DNA of 60,000 nt, taken from contig NC_092566.1 of the NCBI RefSeq assembly GCF_037975245.1, positions 16,535,001 to 16,595,000 on the forward strand, read 5' to 3'. Under the pieces are notes generated by a model. The model saw only the letters and a program-made list of their open reading frames with translations. It did no database searches and had not been told where the DNA came from. This document shows, piece by piece, positions 28,201 to 43,200 of this stretch (within the stretch, counting starts at the first letter, position 1; every line of letters begins with the position of its first letter). This DNA comes from Apostichopus japonicus. Taxonomy: Eukaryota > Echinodermata > Holothuroidea > Aspidochirotida > Stichopodidae. The position numbers and the translations under genes are program-made.

Positions 28201-31200
28201 AAATTAATTATTTAATAAAACACTCTCAAACTTTCAGCAGGATAATTTTCTTCTATTTTTTGTTTTTTGGAAGTAAATGTACCTGACCAATGGTCCTAAG
28301 GTTAATGATTGCATCCCATCCCAGCTCTAGTTAAAATCAGTGACTTGTATCAAGACATGACCGTGCAGTACCAACCTGGTATTGGTCATCGTAACTCGGG
28401 TCCTGCAGCCTGACGGTCAGTTGATAAGAGTCGACAGTCTCCCTGTCCAAGGAGCTGGTTAAAGTCACCTCGCCTCGGTTATTGACCGTAAATTTGCCTT
28501 CCTCGTTCCCCTGGATGATGGTGAAGATGAGGTTGTTGGTGGCGGTGAGATCGCTGTCTGTCACGGTCAGTGTAGCCACGGGGGAAGAACTCAACACATT
28601 CTGGAAGAGGAGAGAGGATTTGTAAAAAAAGGTTTGAAAATGAGCATTCTATCACATCCTGTATCACACGGCATCAAAAGCAGCCACAAACAGGATATTA
28701 CAGACAATGTGTGAAAAATTATACTAGACAAGGAAATAAAAACTCAAATTGCTTGGAATGTCTTGAAAGTTATCTGGGTGCGAGGGAGGGGGGGGAAGGG
28801 GGAGGCATAAAGTCATCTATTTAACAGAAAATTATATCAACGGCTAAATTTAAAGGCATCTCAATCAGGATATTAGACATTACACTAATTTTTAGGATGA
28901 TACTGAATTTACCTCGAAGATGTCACCACTATAGGAGCTGGTTGTAAAGAGAGGAGCATTGTCATTAATATCGCCGACAGAAATGCGAACTGTCTGAGAG
29001 GACTCCAAAACGGGCTCTCCACTGTCGAAGGCTATAATCTGAGGAGGAGGAGGAGGAAGAGAGACGGTTCAAAATGAAAACTGGGATGGATCTCTGTCAA
29101 AATGAATTCAAGTAGAAAATTTGAGAATCCATTGCAAAATTTAATCCCACAGAAGAGTCTTTCCAATTATTATTTTCTGCTTTAATACTCACTCACAATG
29201 GAAGCATTGTTTTATCTTAACAGACCTACCTACCAGTAACCATTGGGTTTGGGAAGAAACTGACAATTATCTTCAAATACAATTATATAGCAAGAGAGAG
29301 AGATAGCTTGCTTTATTAGTGGTCGTGGTAGTTACAAGATAACAAGTAAAATAAACATCTTTCCTTAGTCACACAACTGAAGCAGAAATATTACTATACA
29401 AACAGTGAGCAAGTGAGTGTATAAATAATTTCAAACTTCTGTTTTGCTTGGTTTCCGATACTCACAGTGATGTTATACTCGTCTGTGAACTCTCGATTGA
29501 GGGGTCTGGTGGTGATGAGAGAGACACCATCACTGGTCGTCCTCAGAGTGAAAGCCCCCTCTCTATTACCGTCACTTATTCGATAATTGATCTGCAAAGA
29601 AAAAATAAATAGTGCAATTTGAAAGGGGTTTTCTTCTTACTTTGAGTGAATATAAAGTATTTAAATCCATTTCTACAAGGTTTCTCACAAGCGTACATGA
29701 CACATCTTTCAGTCAGCTTGTGTTCAATGTAGTGCAAAATAGTAACACAAAATTTTCTTGTGTAAAATCCAGCATGTATTTCCCTAGTTTCTGAATGCAT
29801 ATTTCATCGTTATTATTTGTATTAGAACGAGAGGATGAGACATTTCGATACTTTAGCAGGATCTTATACTCCGTTATTATTCTCATAATTCAAAACAATC
29901 ATACTTACCAGCTACAATTTTTTTTATTTTTCACAGAGCAATTCATTTTTATTTGATAGAGGAACCATCTCACGATTCCAAAGTTACCTGTGCATTTTGG
30001 TTGATATCTAAGTCAGAGGTCCTGATTTCCCCGATCACCGTCTGTGCTGGTGATCCTTCCATTATGGTGACGTCCTCAGGGAACTCGATGAATGTGGGAG
30101 CGTTATCGTTGGCGTCCAGGACAGTCACCCAAACCTGCAGGGGAAGTCAAATATTTATGTCAATGCATCCTGGTATTATAAGTAGGATAGTACCATACAG
30201 TCCTTCATGAATCTATGATCATGGTAACATTTTACAAGTTTATAGCAAAATAAAATCTCAGTTAATATATAGTGTCGGTTTGTTCTTTTCTCAAATTCTC
30301 ATGAAGGAAGTATTTGTTACAATTTTTTGGGCAATAAATTAGCACCTCGGAAGCACATAGAGACACATGACTGTGTTCTGAACAGCTTTAGTAAAATCAT
30401 TACCTACTAAATTCTAATGAAGGTGAACAAGAAAAACCTGTTTAACAATACATTCAGGCAGACAATTGAAAAGACTTTATCAAAACTTATTAAGAATATT
30501 TGATCAATTATCAGTTATCTTTAAATACGATTAATTTCAGTAATGACGATCTCTGGATCATATCGCAATCGCCACAGAGAGAAGATCATTCACCAACGAA
30601 ATAAGAAGTATGTTCGTAACACACTTACCGCAGTCGAACTAGAGATGGTCTCTCCCTCCGCAAACACCGTGAAAGCGAAGAAGTCGTTATCTTCCCGATC
30701 CAGAGGGGACCGGATGATAATTTCACCCTGAAGCAAAAACACGAGACTTTGTTGATAAAAAGATCATACGGAAGCTCATATTACCTCAAATTATAAACTG
30801 CTAGGAAAGCATTTTAAGCTAGCTTTTAATACTGTAAAATTCTATGGACCTGTTGACATTATGGTTGACCAGTTAAACACAGTGCTGGATCAAACTCAGA
30901 TTTGCAAGTACGAAATAGAACTCAGAATGAATTCTCCAGCCAAAACTGAAAAAAGTTGAGATCTGTGATGTCAACAAAGCTCTCAGTAAAAATTTGAAGT
31001 AATACATGTCAGATGAACTAGGGTCAATTTTGTATTTACAGAAAAATGTATAATTATGACAATATTTTTGCAATAATTGTGTAAGAATGCTTCGTCATTG
31101 CAACAAGATTAATCTAAAGAAAATGTCTATGATTTTAACTCCTTGTGCAATGTGATTCTTAATAGCTAAGAAAACATCACCTAGATTTTAATGTCAACAG

Positions 31201-34200
31201 GGCCTAAAAGGAGGATCAAACTTATCCTTAACATATTAATACACAATAATTTTGATCAAATGGGGCATAAAGTAATCACGAAAATAATAAGAAACAGCTG
31301 TCAGATTATTGTAGCTAGTTTGTGTAATACAATTATTTGAATTTGATGTTATTCCCACTTAAACAAAAGAAGATAGGGGCACTTACAGTTGTCTCGTTAA
31401 CGATAAAATGCATCATAACATCGGGATGAGCATTTGGGTCCAAGGAATAACGAAGGTTAGCTGGTCTGTTCTCTACTAATGCTTGAACCTTTCGAGATAA
31501 TAAAACAGAACAAATTGAATCAACTACATTATTTTAATAAAACAAGAAGGTACAAAATATTACTTTAATTGTATCCTCTGAGAACAATTATTTATTAATG
31601 GACGTAAATTACGGTTATCATTTTTGCCACCAGTTGACAGCATGTGTCCATCAGGGCAAATTTTTAAGGCTTTTATACCGTTTGTCCCTCGGACAACAGG
31701 GTCTTACTTATCGGTCGTCTGAACAGCAAATTTGGTAGTCCGAGAAAATGAAGCGAAATAACAACATATTGTATGGGGGTGCGGGGGGATGAAAGGGGGG
31801 GAGATATGTAGGTTTGATATATCACATGCTGTGGGCCAGCTGTGGACCAGTTTAGCTCCCCTAACAGTGGATCATAGGCCTACCACTATTTTTGGTTTAT
31901 TTCAATATCATTAAAAGTGATGGAATGTACAATCTGAATTTGATGTTAACAGCTAGTTATCCATAGGACATCCTCCAAGGCTGATACTGGTTGTTCGAAT
32001 ACAATTATTGGGATGATCTGACGACCATTAAATATTTGCCCTGTGTTATCATACTGATGGATATGACACCACCCCAACCCCCCCCCCCAAAAAAAAATAC
32101 CAGTCTCAACAAACACAACATCAATATGTTTTAAATGCACAAAAAAACTTTATACCTGCACAACGAATGTACCAGGTCCCAGATTTTCAATAGAATCTGC
32201 TTCATATCGTGGGAGAACAAACACGGGAGGGATCTCCCCAGCGTCTAGAATGTTCACCACAACATACGCGGTTCCTACATTGAATGGGGCACTCTGATCT
32301 CTCGCCTGGACAGTCAGGTTAAAGGTCATCGTCTCGGAGATGGACGGGAACTCTGAAGACGTCCTGATCTCTCCAGTGGTCGCATCAATGTCAAAGAAAC
32401 CCTGATCGTCACCTAGGGGTGCCAAGGAAGTTAAAATTGATTCATTTATCAGTATTAGACCATTACAAAATGTCAAAAAATCTGAAAAGATCAATTAAGC
32501 CAAACATGATTCGTGAGTTAAACTGTCTTTTTTCAAAAGCATAAGTTTCATGATAAGGGGTTCAGTTAAGTTTCAAAGGTAAGAAAGAAGTTTTTGTTGG
32601 TCAAAACTAAAACAATTTGACCTTTTGTCTCCTATCACATGTATTTTACTACTATGGATATTTTGGACAAGTAAAATATGGATGATAAATGATAACTTGT
32701 GTTGTAAACTAATCTAAGTCTTGTTACTCTATACTAATAGAGTTTGTAAGTAACAAGTCATATCATTGACTCAGAGTTGTTTTGTCTTCTAAGGAAACTG
32801 TATGACTTGACTTGCCTCATGTCCGCAACCCAACATGAGTTGACAAGTGAGAAGTCATATCACTAACTCAAGAGTTGTTTTGCATTTTCAGGAAGTCGTA
32901 TGACTTGACTTGCCTCATGTCCGCAACCCACAAGTGTTAACGAAAAAAAGTTGGATCAGCTTATACATGCAGATAAATATACCAAGTTAAGCCTTGACAT
33001 ACAATTAATGCAACATGCAGCAAATAGCATTTATCCCTCAACAGGAAGTTATTGAACGATGTATCTAGTCGGGATTCTGACACTCCATATAGAGGTAAAG
33101 TAAACAAGGTAACTTGCAAAGTACAAATACTACATAAAGGGAATATATCAATTGTTTGATTCCTATGGAATGTATTTGTATTGTATATTCAAATGTTATA
33201 TGTTCACTTTGTTTATGCTATGGTGAAGTGGAAATAAATAGTTTTCAATTTTAATTTCTATTATCATTGCATTGACCACTGTTGATTAACAAAATAACAA
33301 CTACTGACTCTGGTTGACTCCAGCAGATTCTTTGCCTTGACTCAAGCGTTGACTTTACTTGAAAATCTGTCTGACTTCCGCTATGTAAACTAGTACACAA
33401 CTTGGCTTGACATGTGCCTCCGCTACAGTCAACTTGGCTTGAGACTTGACCCAAAGGTTACCTTATAACCCCATCCCCCGAAGAACGTCATATTTTACCT
33501 GCTATGATAGAATATCGGACCATTCCTGCAGCGAGGAGGTCCATATCCCGCGCCTGTACGTTGATAACTCTCGTTCCGATCTCTACGTCTTCGGTGAGAT
33601 CTAACCTAGAATAGATGGACTGGACGAACTCAGGAACCACATCGTTGACATCTGTGATTTGTATGGTGACCACAGCTGGTGAAGATGAGTAAGAGAAATG
33701 CGAAGTTAATATTAGAATATATTTGAATAATACTGCTTTGGAAGCCAGTAACACGAGACACAATAGACAAAATATCGATTATGCAAGTCTCTTTAATTGT
33801 AGGAAATTCCTGTGACTGACACATTCCTCGCCTGACTGACCCCCCTTCCATCACCCACACCCCCCCCTCCGGCCCCAACATTGTGCATCCTACTGTATTT
33901 ATTGCAAATTGCTGCTAAAGTTCTACCACACACAAATTCTGCTTTCATCACATTTATTTCAATTATACTTCAAACTCAAGACAATTCAGATTATTTTCCA
34001 CTCCATTATCTCACCAGAATCTGTGGGCAATGACGGATCGCTGGGATCAAACGCCTCAACGACCAAGAGGTAAAAGTCCAGGGTTTCCCTGTCCAGAGGG
34101 GTGGGCCCCCTTGAGATGACCCCTTCTGCATCGACCGTAAAGACCCCTCCGATGTTACCCTGGACGATACGATACATGACACCAGAGTTCACCTCTGTAT

Positions 34201-37200
34201 CTTCATCAGTAGTAAATACCTGCAGTTTACAAATGAATGAATAGGCTTAATAAACGAACTGCATGAGAATTAAATATCATGACAACGTATTCAAATTAAA
34301 TGTCCGATGTTTTTGCAATATTTCACGAGGCTTTTGAGGTAGGCTAGTAAAAAGACACAAAAGAATAAACAAAATTAGATTTTAGTACTGTAATGTTTCA
34401 TTTAATTACTAAAGTGGATTAATTTTTGCAAATTAATGCTACATCTCCAGCCACTCAAACTAAACAGGACAACAACAGAAATGAATATTTTGTACTGTTC
34501 TGCAGAATGGTGCAATTAGATTGGCCGTTTTACTGCACTGTCCCGGTGCATGGCAAATACAAGTTTACACAAATTCTTAAATCAAAAGAAGCCCTGGACG
34601 CGTACTTTTTTCCCCAGGACGAACGTGAGTTTCAGGTTTTTCAGGAATTTACAAATTCGTTTGAAATCAGAGTTAGGGTTTAGAAAGTGGGTTAGGGATC
34701 CAGTTTCTGTGAAAATGAAGGATTGTCGTTCATAATCTGGGGTAAAAACTAGGAAAATAGATTCAGAACATGTTTTTTGAAAAAGCGTCACATGTTTGGA
34801 ATCCAGGGATTTGATTGGCCGATGCCCACGTTCGTCCTGGGAAAAAAAAATACATGCCCTGGACAGGGTCCACCTTCTTGTGAAAGTCTTATAGCCCTGG
34901 TCTTTACTATTAATTATCACAGACTCCCTGTGACATCACTATATATGTAATGTGTTCAATTGTCTTACTTAATATATTGAGATATCTCATATGTTACACA
35001 CAAATCATTAAAATATATAAGAAAATACATCTCTACATACATTAAGGCCTAGTGTTAAGAATAAAGAGTCACAGTACACATTAACCATCCGAGAACCTAA
35101 TATTTAGCTAGGCTTCTTTGCCTACTAATATTAAGCTAGGTTTCTTTGCCTACCTGGACAATGGCTACACCTTCCCTGATGTTCTCTGCTACAGACTCTT
35201 CAGGGTATGGGTTCAGGGTAAACTGAGGTCCATTATCGTTGACATCTGTGACGTTGATCAGGATGAGGGTGGTACCTGTCCTCTGTATGCCTCCGACAGT
35301 CGTATCTACCGCTATCACACTCAGCGTGTACATGGATTCCAACTCATGGTCTAAAGGAGAGGTAATCTCCAACAGACCGGTGTTAAGGTCAAGTGTGAAC
35401 GGTCCTTCCACGTTACGCTGCGACTCAAATCTGAAGGTAATGTCACCGGACTCCACTATTGATGAATAGAAGAAATTAAAATATTCATAACAATTTCATA
35501 AATGATGAAAATAAAAATTATGAATATATTATTTGATGAAGAAGGGAGGAAGGAAGGGAGGGGATAGGGTGTAAGGAATCGTTTAAACAAATATGCCTTA
35601 AGCAGAAAATATACCATACAGGAAAGCAACAATTAAATATTACTCTCTCAACGGGAAATAATTAGTTGATAGCATGTTCATGGCTCTTGTATTATTTCTA
35701 GCTGTAAATGGCTAATCAAAATTCATTGCTGTACTTTATTACTTTAGTCACCTAATTCAATTAAGAACTAACTTTATTACTTTAGTCACCTAATTCAACT
35801 AAGAAACAAGAATACTTTTTGAAGAGTTTACGGCAGAAGTACTGTACTCTAGACTCAAACAAACGTACTGACGTACCTTGATCTATATCTGTGGCAGCAA
35901 CTGTCAATATTTCTGTCAAGAGAGGGAAATCTTCCGGGAGAGATGCTGAATATTCACTGAGGTCAAATATGGGGTCGGCGTCATTCACATCACTGATGGA
36001 GACATTCACAGTCGTGATGTCCATGAAGACACCGTCAAAGACTACCACTTCAAATTGGTAGAAAGATTGAATCTCTCTGTCGAACGCTTGTGTGGTGGAA
36101 ATTTCACCGGTCGACGGGTCAATCGCAAATCCAGGAACTTCAGAGAAGAACGAGAAAATGTGAGTTCCGACCTGGTCGACGTCTGTTGCAAACACCTGTA
36201 AATAGGGTGAAAGTGAAGAAAAAAGCAAAATATTGCACCAAGTTGTAATATTTCCTGAACATGATATCAAGGTGAATTTAGCATGTTAGCTAGTACACAC
36301 ATATATATATATCAGCAAGGTTTTTAGTCAAATACACATTGTGAAGGAAAGCTGCTGTAGTGAGCTCTTGAAAACCCTTCGTGAAAATCGCCAAACTTCA
36401 TTGCTTGAAATTAAAGGAATCAAGCAATTGAATCAAGCAATTAATTCAAGCAATTCATCGCTTCATTGCTTCGTGAAATGTAAAATGATAAATACACCAA
36501 TGTTACAAATGAAAAACTTGTGAACTATTTACATGCAAAGCAAATTCCAATCCAGGGAATGATTTTATCCAGTATCCCATTGCAAAAATGCTATGCAAAA
36601 TGGGCAAATTATATGGAAGTGCAAAGAGGGACAGTAGATTTTGTACACTGGAGCCATAGAATCCTATCAAAATACTGTAGGTACAGAACCTTGAAATCTG
36701 CTACACAGACATTAGACACTAAATTGGTCCCTGCAATCCATCACAAAATATTTACAGTAAAAATATATGTTCAAACTTGAAAAAGAGCAAAACTAAGACA
36801 TTTTTGGCTAGAACTCATGATAGCAAGTACTGCAGATAAACCGTGCTCTACCAACCGATCTCTCCAGCCATTAGGCAGCAGCTATCTATATCAAATCTTT
36901 GCATGATCGGCCATTCAGAAGGCACTATTACTTGTATACTGAGTATAAACCAGGCCCTGGGATGAAAAATGGGGAGCAATCTCTCCGCAACAGCCATAGC
37001 AAGGACTCATTACTGACCCCATTTCACCCACCTGCAGACCCTCCCCCCCTCCCCTGACCCCTAACTGTGGAAATTTGGTCTACACTCCTGACTGATTTGT
37101 TTGCAATTCTCACCTGTCCAACAGGGAGATTTGCCTGTTGATTTTCTTCCACGACAAATCTGTAGGGATCTTCCACAAACATGGGAGGGTTATCGTTAAC

Positions 37201-40200
37201 ATCGGTCACTCTGATGGTCACGGTGGCCGGAGAGGAGGCTGGACGATTCGGATTACCGTCTGAAATGAAACATTTAAGTCAGGCTTGGTTCAATGTTAAA
37301 GAACTCGAAAGGAATGATGAAAGACAGAAATGTCAAAAGTATTTTCAGGGACAATTTTACCAGAAGCATACATACATTAAAATCATTGAAATATTACTTC
37401 TTTCAAAATATGATCATAAAGCCACTCACAACATGTTGCCATGCCTCTATTAACGTCTCAGTCAACTAGTGCATCGGGATGTATTATCAAACATTCATTT
37501 CCAGACAAAACAGAGAGTACTTTCAGAAAGAAGCCATTACGGCATGTTTAACGTTGCCACTGCCTTTTATACATTTATTCATGCACATGTGATATCATTC
37601 AGCATTCTACCTTCCTTCCCATATCTGCAATAGATGGTTTGTTAGTGCAGCCTAAGTCTATTTGTTTGTGTTGAGAATTAAAAGCCTATTTTTATTTTAG
37701 GATATTCCACATATGATCTGTGTAATAGCGAGAGACGCAAGTTAAGTCTTTGCCCGTTGATTTAGATGTTGGGAGATGTTATCATACCGTGATTATTTAT
37801 TTCGTAGTTGGGAAATGTTATCTTTTCATGTTTATTTATTTCCACGTTCAGAGATTCATATGTTGGTGTTTAGTTACTTGCACACTAGGGCCAGAATGTT
37901 ATGGTTTTGTTGTTTATTAATTGCATTTTTCTTAGAGATGACATTAATGTTGCAAAATACATCTCTGCATCTGCTTAAAAAAATATTTCTTTTATAACAA
38001 GAACACAACTTACTGTCAGTAACAACAACGGTCAGTATTATTTCATCCATGATTTCCCGATCCAATTGACCAATCAGGGAGATTTCTCCCGTGTTTGGAT
38101 TAATTTCAAACGACGGATTGTTTGGACTCAATGAGTATATCAGCATGGAATTGGGACCGATATCGATGTCATCTGCTTGGACCTGAAAAATATAAGAAAA
38201 GTCTCACTGACTCACTGTGTTTGACAAAGAAAATATGGCATGTGCATTCTAATATTCCTTGAAAACGATGAAACATAACAGGCCTGCAAAATCGATTACA
38301 TTTTGTAGTTATATGCAAACGAAATCATGATATATATATATTAGTCCGGCTTTACACTGTATTAAAAACTTCCAAAATCAGCATATATTGGCAGTTAAAT
38401 CATTACATACCACACAAGCGTATAGTTTGTGTATTAAAAACAGCTCAAAATCGTAATTATTTTATAAATTAAAGCTACTTATATTACATTACAGCTCACT
38501 TGTACATACCATCCCCACCATATTTGATAATTTTCCACAATTAAAGTGTAATGTATACATATGGGAGATAAATCTCTTTGTGTCAACATTGATTCATCCT
38601 TGTTGCAAGGGATGTTTGCCGGTCCCTGCAGACTTTTCTCCATGACACGGTGCCTTATCTGTGGTACAATGAATCATTGCCTTCTACAGTGGATTAAAGG
38701 GTGTGAAGACTCGCGCACAAAGAAATGTCTGATGCCGGTAATCTGACCTAGTTTTGAATCAGGTGTAACATAGGTGTTAGACACCACCATCGATACACAC
38801 TCAGTTTGCTACCGTCGGTAATTAGACACTAGTGTACAGTCAATACATGCAGCTACGGTCAATACCCACAACACAGTATACATAGCAGCCATGGCCATTC
38901 TCAGCAGGGAGTTGTTATGAAACTCCCTGATCTCAGGTGGAGGATAAAAGATAACAAGGCATCACGTTTCATTAATGTCTGCATTTTGTAGCGACAAGAA
39001 GAAATCTTCACTTGCAAGCAAGGGAAAGTTAACTATTTTCAGAGGGCGGCACGCGGTTTGGGGCGAGTCTTCAATGCCTTTAATTTGTCCGATCAGTAAT
39101 AACAGGATTACACTTACTCTGACTACAAAGGAGTTCATCTGAGACCCTTCAGACAGGTCAGCGTTATAGTTAGTCTGCCTCCAGATTGGATCGTTGTCAT
39201 TAAAGTCCCGGACATTAATGTCCACGGTACTCAGACCAATGTTGAAAGGGTCAGCTTGGTCTGTGGCCACTATGGTCAGAGAGTAAAAATCTCGGATCTC
39301 TCTGTCGACGACGGTCCTCAGCGTTATATCGCCGGTCACTTCGTCGATCGCAAAATGGCCTGGAAGAGTAGAGATTATAATTTAGACAAATAGAGAGGTG
39401 ATGAAAAAATATAGTAATACAAGAAATGTTTGGTGGATGAGATCATCTCTAATTAAGCTAGAAATTTTTCTTTTTGTTGTTTCTTTTGTTTTCTAAAATT
39501 ATTTCACTATAATATAAATTTCAACTTGACAAACAGACAATTTCATAAAGATATGCTGGTGAAATTTGATTATTTCAAATCTCATAATATAGAGCCTTTC
39601 CATCAGTTCCATACTGATGCTATGAGACAAACTTTACCAGAGTCCTATCTGACAATCTTTACAGAGTTCTTTTGCATTCTAATATGACCGGCCTTCGGCA
39701 AGAACAACATAGACGAAATGTTATGACGGAAGAATTAATCAAGTATAACTTTAGACAAAACTTGGAGATTACTATCATTGAGCAACATTATCTACATTAG
39801 TGACTTTTGCGTGATATGGACCTATTATCGCAGTTTTATTGCCTGGTTGGTAGCAGAATGGGCCACTCTATCACATAGGCCTGTTTCGGGCACAAAATCG
39901 GTTGACTGAGCTATCATTTTCATAAAAATGACATTTGAACATTCATATCAATATTACTTAATTTTCTATATTGAGTGACTCACCATCAGCATTGCCTCCA
40001 TTGATTGAGTATCTGACCTCTCCTCCTGCTCCAGAGTCTATATCCGTAGCACTGACACGGATGATTGTGAAACCAGGCTCGGCAATCTGTGACAAGAATA
40101 GACACCAGATTCTTATGTACTGATATGTATTTATCATGATGAAATGCCAAATTAATTTAACAGAGCTCACAACAGATATGAAATGTTATGACCACTAGTT

Positions 40201-43200
40201 TAAACTTAACTGAAACATCTGCCTGTAAAACGCTAAATCTATTAACATCAAAGACATGAGAAACAATGTTATGAATATCTTTTGTCAATGCCAAGCCTGA
40301 GAGTAAAGCATCACTAAATCAGCAAAAAATCTGTAATGAAAGAAATGCCCAAATTTAGGGCCCAAATTTATAGGAAGACATGTGACTTTATTTTCTATCT
40401 TTTTGCAGTATGCTCTAACCCTTGAACTCACTAAATTGAGTATCAACCATGATCAGTAACTTTACCTCCTTCAGAGCTCAATCCATCTCAAAATCTAGTA
40501 AATTTATGCAAAAGACCACTAGAACATTGTAATCACAAATAGCAGATGAAGCAAACAACATTCCCTTTTATAGAAAATCTAGGTTTTGTGTTTTTTTTTA
40601 CATAGTTGCAAGGAAAGTTGAAAAACAAGAATAATAGCAGCAGAATACGGTATGTGAGGGGATTATGCGGCACACTAGAGTAACACTAGTGTCCGCTATA
40701 GTATTTATGAGATGTGATACATGTCTTACAGATTAGTGGACTTACCTCATTAACAGAGGCATTGTACTTGGTCAGGGTGAAGATTGGAGAGTTGTCATTA
40801 GTGTCCAGTATATCAATCACTACATCTATAAGGCTGGAACCAGTTCTGATGAAAATAAAGAAAAAGCTAAATTCTGTATGTTTGAAAATATCTGAGTGCA
40901 TTGCATAATATTATTTTCCCCTTCGACCAGATTTATTTACATTACTGTACAATGTTGTAATGTGCTATACCCCAGTGCTATGGTAAAGTGGATGAAGGTT
41001 GTGGCATGAGAAGGAAGCAATAAGACAAAAATATAGCATCTATGAGATTGTTGATTTGACCCTTGACCGGCCAAATTAAGATGGCTTTTCATCCAGGAGA
41101 AAATCCAATGTGAAGTGTACACTTCATATTGGTACACATTGTGAAGTGTGTACACAAGTGTGTACACTTCACAATGTGTACCAATATGAAGTGTACCACA
41201 AGCGGATTCTCCCACATATGAGCCTGCTTAGTGTCATTTCGTTCGTTCATTCGTTTGTTTGCTATTCATTATCATTACCATCACCAATATCATTATTAGT
41301 AGAATATGAAGTAATTCCTTCTTACCATAAAGACAAAATTAGTGGATATTTATCCTCAAGAGTTCTTAAACACAGTAGCTTCAGCCCCGATCTTTATATG
41401 CGAAGTAGGCTACTAGATACTTCTAAAATGGAAATACACAAGGTCTTTGCTACATGTCATTTTCTTCTTTTTCATGACAGCTTAACTTTTGTTTTATAAA
41501 AATTTAACCAACTGTGGTCATGATTCTTACGCAAAGTATATAACAATACATTGTAAGGTAATGATATTTGATGGAAAGAAAAAAATATGGGGGAAAATGC
41601 AACAGTGTGCTTTAAGGAATTCAGGTAAATCACAGAATTAAAGTAAATGGCAAACGTGGCGAGTCCATTGGTTCTTTAAGATAATTAAGACTTACGCTGG
41701 TGCTATGGGTGGTGTAGGGTTGGTTGCTTCCACCACTAGTCTGTACCTCATCTGAGAGGTCTCAAAGTCAATGGTTGGTGACTGAGTGGTGATGTCGCCG
41801 GAAGTGGAATCAATTCGGAACAGTTCCTATAACAAAGAGGTACAGAAAAATAAATTTAAAGTAGTAAATACATAAGTCTATATATAGTAAATGAGGTGTT
41901 TTGTCGATGACCCTATGAGTTGCTCTCTTCTAGTGGAAACGGATATATACTGGCATTGCAAAAACATGATCACCACTTACACCCCCTTTAAAGCCGCATT
42001 CTGCACTGAACAGTCAAAATATTGTGATATAAGGAAATGTTTAAAGGGTAGAGAAGGGTATTACCCCAAACATATGAAGCTTGTTGCTTTATCCAAAATT
42101 GTACTGAAGACAATTTCATAAACATGTGAAGACCAATTTAGTTTAATAGCTATGCAAACTTTTATTTAAACTAACACCGGTGCCTTCCAATCATAAGGTC
42201 CCCGGTTCAAGGCAATCCCAGATTAATGTATGTCGTCCAGTTACAGAGTTGTTGACAATTGACAATTCATAATCATGGACATTAAATATGAATGTAAGAG
42301 ACTGACTTTGGGTAGCTTGCAGCTTTGATAAGCCAATGAGGCTTCGTCGCGAGTTCCTGCTTGCAGGAGGATCTAAAATACATACATACAAACTCCAATG
42401 ATGAGAACTAGTACAAGAAATTCATAACAGAAAGAAATTCACCAAATCTTGAATAGATCTTGTTTATAAAAAATTTCAAGGAAAACTTGTTGCAAATTCT
42501 GAGCCAAATGACATATTTCTGACAGCGAATGACAGATAATACTACTCTACCTGTTCGTTTCCTTGCACGATACTGAAACTGATCTGGGCATTCTGGTTCG
42601 AGTCTCTATCTGTGGCTGACACGGAGGTAATGAAGGTTCCAATCGTAGCGCCCTCTGTCACACTTCCCGAGAATGACGCTGTGCAATAGACGAAATCAAA
42701 TCAACATGTCAAATCATCAGCATAAAAGATATTATAATAATATTAATAATAATAATAATATTTGCTTTTTGTATAGCGCTTAGTACCAGCGATAGTTCTC
42801 AAAGCGCTTTTCAGACGTTATATTACCCCTGGTCAATGATAACATGTCCCAGAGACAATCCCTCCAGTCGGCAGCAGTTATATACTGCGCCCAATGACAA
42901 GTTACCTCACAGGTACCTATTTAACCCCTGGGTGGAGAGAGGCAAGTGAGATAAAGCATCTTGCCCAAGGACACAACGTAATGAACTAGGCAGGAATCGA
43001 ACCAGCAATCCTTTGATCAAGAGTACGACGCCTTAGCCAATTGGCCACCACGCTCTCAAATAACAAAGACAAAAGAAAGATACCATAGTTTACTAACAAA
43101 CTAGTGCACCTTTCCCATTCAATAAATGGAAATTAAAAGAACTCTAAAATATGGTAAAAGCTCTTTGTCATTAATACTAGCAGAATGCTTGGAAAAATTT

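Noticed and set aside
36300-36320. TATATA run as a promoter
   Set aside because: Simple (TA)n in an intron with no first exon or initiator nearby; similar runs occur throughout the window.
42175-42370. Second SINE with a B-box-like GGTTCAAGGC
   Set aside because: No convincing A box, tail or target duplication could be found, so not annotated.
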